Shown here: one piece after another, positions 57,901-64,000 of the stretch | How positions within the stretch are numbered: position 1 is the stretch's first letter | How the letters are laid out: every line of letters begins with the position of its first letter | NCBI GenBank assembly: GCA_003116975.1 | Contig: BGKB01000108.1 | Coordinates: 124,001 to 188,000 of the forward strand | Direction: 5' to 3' | DNA length: 64,000 nucleotides | Origin: Aurantiochytrium sp. KH105 | Taxonomy: Eukaryota > Sar > Bigyra > Thraustochytrida > Thraustochytriidae | Translations under genes and position numbers: made by a program | Notes under the pieces: generated by a model | Told to the model about the DNA's origin: nothing | The model's database searches: none | Seen by the model: the letters and a program-made list of their open reading frames with translations, nothing else

Positions 57901-60558
57901 TTGGCTGCCTGCAGCCAGCCAGGTGCTTGTCGGAAAGGAAAAGACATTGATTGCATGGCGCGAACCATGTGGCAATACGAATGCATGGCACGACTTCTTT
58001 GCGAGGGAGGGGGGGCAGGAGTGACTGCTCTTGCGAGCAAACAATCGAGTCGCCCGCTCGTCTCGCCGGACGCCCAGCTGCGCCGTGGCCGAGAAGACCA
58101 AAATCAAGACCCGGGGCCGAGCCCAGGTTCTCGCGCGAGCCAGGACACGAAGCCGTCCTGCCCTGCGCAGGAGTGGGTGGCAGGGGATGTGACATTTCAA
58201 AACGATCGACAATGGTGACGATGAAGGAGAAGATGAAAGGAGGGGTGTGCGGCGGCGACCCTCACGTGTGTATATATACACATCTTGCGCCGCGACAAAG
58301 ATTCTGCAGGCAGAACGTGTTGGCAGGCGGCCGAGAACGCCAGGGCTTGCGGCTCGGGCGCGAGAGGCCAAGCCAAGCCAAGCCAAGCCAAGCGAAGCGG
58401 CTGCCTGCGAGTTGATTTGGACTCGATTGGTTTGTGTCGAATGGACGAGGCGAGTCGCAGTCGCGCGTGCGTGGGAAAAAGGAGCGAGGACAACAAAAGC
58501 AAAAGAAAAGAAAAAGCAAAAGAAAGAAAAGGAAGAAAAGGGGGAAAAAGGGAAAGCGGCGCCGCGCAGACAAATCTCCGCCTGCGACACGAGCCGCCAA
58601 CGCCGCGCGGCTCTGCCTCGCCGCGGCGGAAACTCGCCAGCGGCCTCCCGCGCACGCTCGAGAGCGACCTGCGCTGTCTGCGCCTACGTGCGTGCGTGCG
58701 TGTGAGCGAGCGTGCGTGCGTGCGTGCGTGCGTGCGCGCCTTTTTCCCCTCCCCGGCTCGCTCGCTGCCTGGCTGGGCATCATCGACGCGTCGAGTCGCG
58801 GCGCGCCCTTCCTTTCTTCCTTTCTTTCCTTGTTTCTCCTTTCTTTTTCCTTTCCGAGTCCTCCCTTTTTTCAAACGGCTTCGAAAAAATCGCATGGCCA
58901 GCCTTGCTTCATCATGGCGTTGCAGCCCAGCAGCATTCTATTCAGCCGCCCAGGCGCTCCGACGATTTCAACCGCAGCGCGCCTCGCGGCCCTGCCGCGG
59001 CAATCGATCCATCAATCCATCGTTCCATCGATTGATCGATCGAACGAGCAGAACCAGGCTCCGCCTCGCCTGCCCAGATTTGGCAAAAAATAGCAATAAA
59101 GAAAAATGGAATGGCCTAAAATAAATTACAAATGAGAATGAATCAGGGAAGGCAGGCTTCTCCCGCCCCGTTCTCCCTGCGTGCCTTGCCCGGCCAGCAT
59201 CATAAGCAAGTATAAGCATGTTGGTCGCAGCCGCGGGTTCTCGTCCGCCTTTCGACCCGTGGAAACTCGAGTATACCGCTGCGCTAGACACGCCGGGTGC
59301 GTGAGTGTCTGGCAGGGGAGAAAGGAAAGAAAAGAAGAAAGAAAAGAAAATAAAAGAATAAAGAAAAACCTGGGCGCGCCTCGCCGCCGCTTGGGCCGGC
59401 CATCTTTCCGCGCCTGGACACCCCGCCGCCCCCCGCCGCCTCCGCACACGGACGCGCGCGGGGCGGGCGGCCAGGGCACGCGCGGCCGCGAGACCACGCG
59501 AGGCGGGCGGCGGCGGCGCGGCCAGGGGGCAGCGGGCCGGGCGGGCCTGCGCACGGGGTGGAAGCGGCGGCGCTGGAGCAGGCGAGCGAGCAGGCGATTG
59601 ATTGTTTGATTGATTGATTGCCTGCCTGCCTGCCTGATTGATCGATCGCCTGCGTGCGGCTTGTTCGCCCGCACCAAACCTGGAACCCCGGACGCGACGT
59701 CGCGTGCAGGGTCGCCCGCTTTCTCGTGCCGTGCCTCGCCTCGCCTCGCCTCGACCCGCGCGGAGAGGACGCGCGAGCGGAGCGAGACCTCGCAGCGCGA
59801 GCCGCCCCGGCGAGGAGACAAACCAAACGAGGGAGCAGAGCTGAGCAGAGCAGAGCAGCGCCTTTCTGCTTGCCCCGGCTTGCCTTGCAAAGCAAAGCAA
59901 AGCAGGGAAAAAAGAAGGGAGAAAAAGAAAAGAAAGAAAAGAAAAAGGTGTCAGGAACCCGGCGTGCAAATTGCGTTGCGCACACTTCGCCGTTAGCGTG
60001 CACGGTATTATCGGTAGCCTGGCCGGCGCGTGCCCTCCCTCGCGAGGAGCTAGCTCGTGCCCATTCGCGTCATTCGCGTTGTCTGCCCCGCGTCCGCCTT
60101 CCTTCGCGTTCGCGTTCGCGCCGAGCCAGCGTCCGGCGGGGGAGCATCGTCTGCGGTCTCGTCTCGACGACCCCGCGAGCCGACCGACGCTGCGTCGCGT
60201 TCGCGATCTCGCGGCAGCGGTCTCTTGGCGCCCTTACCACAGCGCGTTCGTTCATCAGTCGTCAGTCCTCCTCGCGAGCTTCCTTTCCTGGAGGGAGCCC
60301 CAGCCCAGCGAGCCCAGCGCGGAAGACGATAAGACAACACAACAGACCCGGACGCTTCGCAGCGGCCACGGAGTTTCTTTCTTGCCTGCGCGAGAGGGCA
60401 CAGCACAGCGCACGAGAAGAAAGGCAGAGCAGCGCAAGGCAGAGCGAGAGCTAAACCTGGCTAGCTCGCGCGCGAGCGAGCGAAGTCCAGGTCGAACTCG
60501 AGGACGGCTGCGCGACCGCACGCGCCGCGGCGAGGTGGCCAGCGCGCGAAGCCGCCAG

Positions 60559-60559
<1 letters not shown>

Positions 60560-60620
<61 letters not shown>
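60560..60620. repeat. (CTTG)n microsatellite
   Basis: About fifteen uninterrupted TTGC/CTTG units. Confidence 0.95.
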
Positions 60621-61638
60621 CGATTGGCGGACGGGGAGGTGAGGTAGCCGCAGCAGCAGCTGGAGCTAGCTAGCTAGCTAGCCCCCCGCTGCAGGATCGA
60701 AGACCTGCTCGCGCGTGCGGCCAGGAGAACGAAAGCGGGCTCCTTGCTCGCTCTGTCTGCATAGTATCCTGGGCGCACGCGCCGCGGGGAGCCGGGGCGA
60801 GCGACGCCGCGCGTGCCTCCGGTGCGTGGTTGCCGGCCCGGCCTTGCGAGCGAGGCGCGGCGGGAAACTCACGAGTGCCGGCCAGCGAGCCGAGCCAGGG
60901 CGCACGCAAGGCAAGGCAAGCACGCACCCTAGCGAGGGAGAGAAGGGAACGAGCGGGCGAGCGGCCAGCCCCCGGTCGGGCGTAAGCCTCTCTCCCTCTC
61001 TCACTCTGCGCGACGGCGAGGAAAACACCGTGCCTGTGTCCGCGCCGCCGGAGACAGAGACGGAGACGGAGATAGACTGCGGCCCTGCGATCCATCGATC
61101 GAGCAAGCAAGCAAGCAAACATACTTCAATCCAGCCAGCCAGCCATTCGTGGCCCTGTGCACAATCAAATCGATTGATCGATTCACCTCGACGACGACGT
61201 CCTCGGCCGCGACGAGCCGAGCCTAGCCAAGCCAAGCCAAATCAAGCCCACCCGAGTGAAGCCCAAAGCTCGCCGAGGGCCCGTGACGCTGGCTTGGTCT
61301 GCGCCAAGAACGCGACGACTCCGCCCGCGTGCCTACCTGCCTGCCTGACTGACTGAGCCCGCGGGTTCGTTCGCGCCTGCCGCCGCCACCTGCGAAGCAG
61401 CTGCTGCTGCTGCTGTTCCTACTCCTTTTGTTTCCTGTCCTGCCCTTGTGCCTTCCAAGGCTTGCCTCCGGTGGGGGGCGGCGGCGAGAAGTCTTCCGAC
61501 GGGGTGTGACCCGGCGCCCGCGAGCGTCGTGCAGAAAAGCAAGTAAGCAAGCCCCGAACAAAGCCAGCCAGGCCGCGAGCGAGCGTGGATTGGACGGTTT
61601 GTGCCGCGTGAGCATACCTGCATCAGGAGCGGTGCAGA

Positions 61639-61754
61639 TTAATTGATTGATCGATTGTTTGATCGATTGATTGATCGATTGTTTGATCGATTGATTGATC
61701 GATTGATTGATCGATTGATTGATTGATTGATTGATTGGTCAATCAATCGATCGC
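61639..61754. repeat. (GATT)n/(GATC)n compound microsatellite
   Basis: Alternating GATT, GATC and GTTT units over about 115 bp, ending in a short inverted segment (GATTGGTCAATCAATC). It lies about 250 bp before the SET-protein ATG. Confidence 0.95.
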
Positions 61755-61998
61755 GACACCGCGGGTTGCCGAGCTCCCCGGCGCAGCTTCCACGCACGCC
61801 AATCGAGTCACAAGTCGAGCCGAGTCGAGCGTGTTTTCGTTCAGATCGCCAACCACCCAAGCCAACCCTAGCCAAGCTGTTCGGGCACGACGCGATAAAA
61901 GAGCCACGCACCCATCATTGGACCCGAGGAGGTGGCCTGGCATTGATCGCCATCGCCTGTGCGCCGGGGCAAGTAGACGCAAAAGCAAAACCATTCGG

Positions 61999-63531
61999 AT
62001 GCTCATTCCCTCGGCCGCCGACATGGACGACCTGACTAGCCTCGCGGGTGTCTCAGACGCCAGCTGGCCGAGCTCGCCAGGGTCTCTACAAACTATCGGT
62101 GGTGTGACGGTCGATACCATTGAAGAGGAACAGAGGCCCGAAGACGCCGTCAAGGTGACACGGAGAACCGCAGCAAAGGGCATCGGCCTTCGCGCCAGGC
62201 GCCCCTTTACGCCTTACGAGGTCGTCTTTGCAGAGTCGCCCCTCCTTGAATTCCGCCGCGACGAAGACATCGACCGTGCCGTCTATCATGACCTCCCCGA
62301 CGAGGCGCGTCGCGCCTTTTTCAGGCTCAAAGACTCGTGCAGCAGCTCCAACCTCCTGGAGCGAACGCCCAGTGACATGAGCACCAAGAGCCGAACCGAG
62401 CACGGTGATGACGACGCCTCAAGCCACCGCCGTCGCCGCTCTTCCTGTGACGATAAGTCGGACCGCGGCAGCACCACGTCATCCTCTGCGAGGCGAAAAC
62501 TCGTGAAAAGTGCATCCTCCTCGTCGCTCTCTTCGGCGTCAAATAACGCCTCGTCCTCCAAAAAGAGGAACAGCCAGAAAATTACCAAAACCAAGGAGAA
62601 CTTGGCAATCAACGACGAGGCCAACACTGCGATCGACAAGCCCGACGCCGTCGGCCGCCTTCGCAGCGACAGCCAACGCAGTTGCATCAGTTCGTCTGCG
62701 TGCTCGCGCCGCTCCTCGCGCACCTCGGCGCTCTCAAGTAGCGGCGAGGGCTCTGCAGCAAGCGAAGAAGACGTCAGCCCCTCTGACATGCAGCAGCATC
62801 AGCAGCAGCAGCCTGTTGCAGCATCGCGCAGGAACCCCAAGGCCTGTGCGGGCACCTCAGACTCCGGCGATGTGAAATCTGAAAAAACTCCCATGGGCGT
62901 CTGTGAAACCAACGCCATTTGCCTTGGCGGTGATTACTTTGCCGTGCTCAAATACGGAGCGCGCATCAATCATTCGTGCGCACCCAATTTGAGCTACCGT
63001 TTCGAAGAAAGAGAACACTCGCGTCAGGTCGTCTTCTATGCTCTTCGCCACATTGAAAAGGGCGAGGAACTCTACCTTTCCTACGTGGATCAGTCGCTCC
63101 CGCGTGACGCGCGCAGGGCTCTGCTCTTCGAGCGCTATCGCTTCAAATGCAAATGCGAGTCATGCTCGCTGAAAAACGACGAGCTTGAAATGGCAGAGGC
63201 CAGACGAGAAAATCTCGCTGCAATGGACAATAAGATTTACGAGGCCATCGAAACCGAGGACTTCGACAATGCCTTAGAGATCGTTGATCGGCGACTTGAT
63301 CTCTTGAAGGAGGAACCTGGTCTTCAAACGCCGCTCCTCATGCTTCGGACCGAATTCGATGCTTTGCGTATTTGCGAGAAAATGACCAACATTGATGGAA
63401 TGACTCGCTGGATTTGCGCCGCCACCGAGCATGCAAGAATTGCTCATGGCGAGGCTTCACTCATTTACGCAGAGCTTTGCCACAAAACGCGTGACATTCA
63501 GTTGCTCGAGCATATCGACAATTTTCATTGA
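61999..63531 (+). CDS. SET-domain protein (SMYD/fungal-type) with long internal insertion
   Basis: 510 residues from the ATG at 61999; an in-frame ATG at 62023 is an alternative. Likely protein-lysine methyltransferase. The SET domain begins at about 52-85 (AAKGIGLRARRPFTPYEVVF). It is interrupted by about 200 residues that are Ser/Arg/Lys-rich and disordered (with QHQQQQ), and resumes at about 295: GVCETNAICLGG, then YGARINHSCAPNLSYRFE with the NHS motif, GEELYLSYVD with the catalytic-region Tyr, and a post-SET Cys cluster FKCKCESC. The C-terminal 120 residues are helical, TPR-like, as in SMYD proteins (NKIYEAIETEDFDNALEIVD). No MYND finger is visible in the insertion. Histone or non-histone target unknown. 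Confidence 0.85.
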   Translation: MLIPSAADMDDLTSLAGVSDASWPSSPGSLQTIGGVTVDTIEEEQRPEDAVKVTRRTAAKGIGLRARRPFTPYEVVFAESPLLEFRRDEDIDRAVYHDLPDEARRAFFRLKDSCSSSNLLERTPSDMSTKSRTEHGDDDASSHRRRRSSCDDKSDRGSTTSSSARRKLVKSASSSSLSSASNNASSSKKRNSQKITKTKENLAINDEANTAIDKPDAVGRLRSDSQRSCISSSACSRRSSRTSALSSSGEGSAASEEDVSPSDMQQHQQQQPVAASRRNPKACAGTSDSGDVKSEKTPMGVCETNAICLGGDYFAVLKYGARINHSCAPNLSYRFEEREHSRQVVFYALRHIEKGEELYLSYVDQSLPRDARRALLFERYRFKCKCESCSLKNDELEMAEARRENLAAMDNKIYEAIETEDFDNALEIVDRRLDLLKEEPGLQTPLLMLRTEFDALRICEKMTNIDGMTRWICAATEHARIAHGEASLIYAELCHKTRDIQLLEHIDNFH

Positions 63532-64000
63532 GGATAAATATTCTCAAATGGAGCTCAGAGTCAAGTCAAGTCGAGTCCAGTCGTTTCTAGCATACTTTTC
63601 AGGCTCGCGCACACCTTTCAGCACATCGTCCCCGTACATACAAATATATATATAGAGAGAGAGAGACAGACAGAGAATAAAGTAGCGCCAACGTCCAGCC
63701 CAACAATCAATTAAAGTGGGCTCCGTTCATTGGCATGGCGCGCAATCACATTGTATAAATTCTGATATCAATTTTACCCAACTGTTTTTATTCAGTGAAG
63801 GCAACAAAAGAAAGTTCCCTCGACCAAGAAGACACAGTAATCAAAAACATACTCCGCCCACGAGCCTGCGCGCGCGCCTGCTTGCCGTTGGTGGCTGGAA
63901 AGCGATCAGATTAGGTCATTGATTGCTCATTGCTTTCTTGGCTGCAGACAAGGCTAGCAAACCAGCAGAGAACACGAGTCTTGGATTCGTTCGTGTGCGC
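63532..64000. other. 3' flank, nothing recognised
   Basis: Downstream of the SET gene. AT-rich with an ATATATA/GAGAGA/GACA run at 63645-63678. The window ends before another gene can be recognised. Confidence 0.4.

Larger units (their letters stand above)
54984..61998. other. 7-kb gene-poor, microsatellite-rich region
   Basis: No gene recognised on either strand. Long frames are GC-driven, Arg/Ala/Ser/Pro-rich and mutually overlapping. Repeats: AAGC run 55205-55245; GATGC run about 56460-56485; GGCTGGCTGTCT run 57415-57472; TTTTC run about 57600-57630; CCAAG pentamers 58368-58398; TGCG run 58683-58737; AAAGAAAAG purine tracts about 58495-58550 and 59320-59370; GATT run 59597-59625; CTTG run 60560-60620; GCTAG run 60664-60682; GATT/GATC run 61639-61754. 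Two ACTTGCGC words are at 57688 and 57709. Confidence 0.55.

Noticed and set aside
58968-59969. 333-residue minus-strand frame in the repeat-rich region
   Set aside because: Translates tetranucleotide and purine repeats; overlapping frames of equal quality exist on both strands.
60560-61754. Possible CRISPR-like or centromeric repeat array
   Set aside because: The repeats are simple tetranucleotides without spacers, and the genome is eukaryotic; plain microsatellites.

Overview
This is a nuclear eukaryotic contig. Genes are monocistronic, lie on both strands and have long low-complexity intergenic stretches. Four genes show GT-AG introns whose removal restores conserved proteins. The gene set (Orai-like channel, EB1, TAF13, TRIM-like RBCC protein, Dispatched-like RND protein, COQ10, IFI6/27-like protein), the GC-rich codon use, the few short introns and the repeat-filled spacers together suggest a labyrinthulomycete (thraustochytrid) stramenopile. 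That assignment is an inference from gene content and style; no rRNA or other taxonomic marker is present.

Layout. 1-6.6 kb: the start of an SLC12 cation-chloride cotransporter (runs off the left edge), two head-to-head paralogous small proteins of unknown function about 3.7 kb apart, and an IFI6/27-like small membrane protein. 7.3-20.2 kb is the most unusual block: a COQ10 domain fused to EF-hands; a P-loop RNA-kinase-like protein with a possible transit peptide; a divergent kinesin motor; a 1123-residue protein carrying 2H phosphoesterase, TPR-like, two RNA ligase, HAD phosphatase and P-loop kinase domains; and a Dispatched-like 12-TM protein fused to a pectin-acetylesterase/Notum-type esterase. 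20.7-23.8 kb: a divergent pair of unrecognised acidic, Cys-motif proteins. 24-33.7 kb: carnosine N-methyltransferase, flavin monooxygenase, EB1, a TLC-domain protein and S-adenosylmethionine synthetase. 36-40.2 kb: TAF13 and a large low-complexity EF-hand protein. 44.5-52.9 kb: FAH-superfamily hydratase, isochorismatase-like hydrolase, a DUF707 protein with polyglutamine, an RBCC protein ending in a CaaX box, lumazine synthase and an Orai-like channel. 53-62 kb is gene-poor, with a 287-bp tandem duplication and many tetranucleotide microsatellites. 62-63.5 kb encodes a SET-domain protein.

The best candidate for an undescribed system is the RNA-repair locus at 8.8-15.1 kb. One polypeptide carries plausible activities to open a 2',3'-cyclic end, remove phosphate, phosphorylate a 5'-OH and ligate, and a kinase-only paralogue lies 1.7 kb away with a candidate organellar leader. 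The Dispatched-Notum and COQ10-EF-hand fusions are the next most interesting. No rRNA, recognisable tRNA, CRISPR array, transposon or viral element was found by eye.
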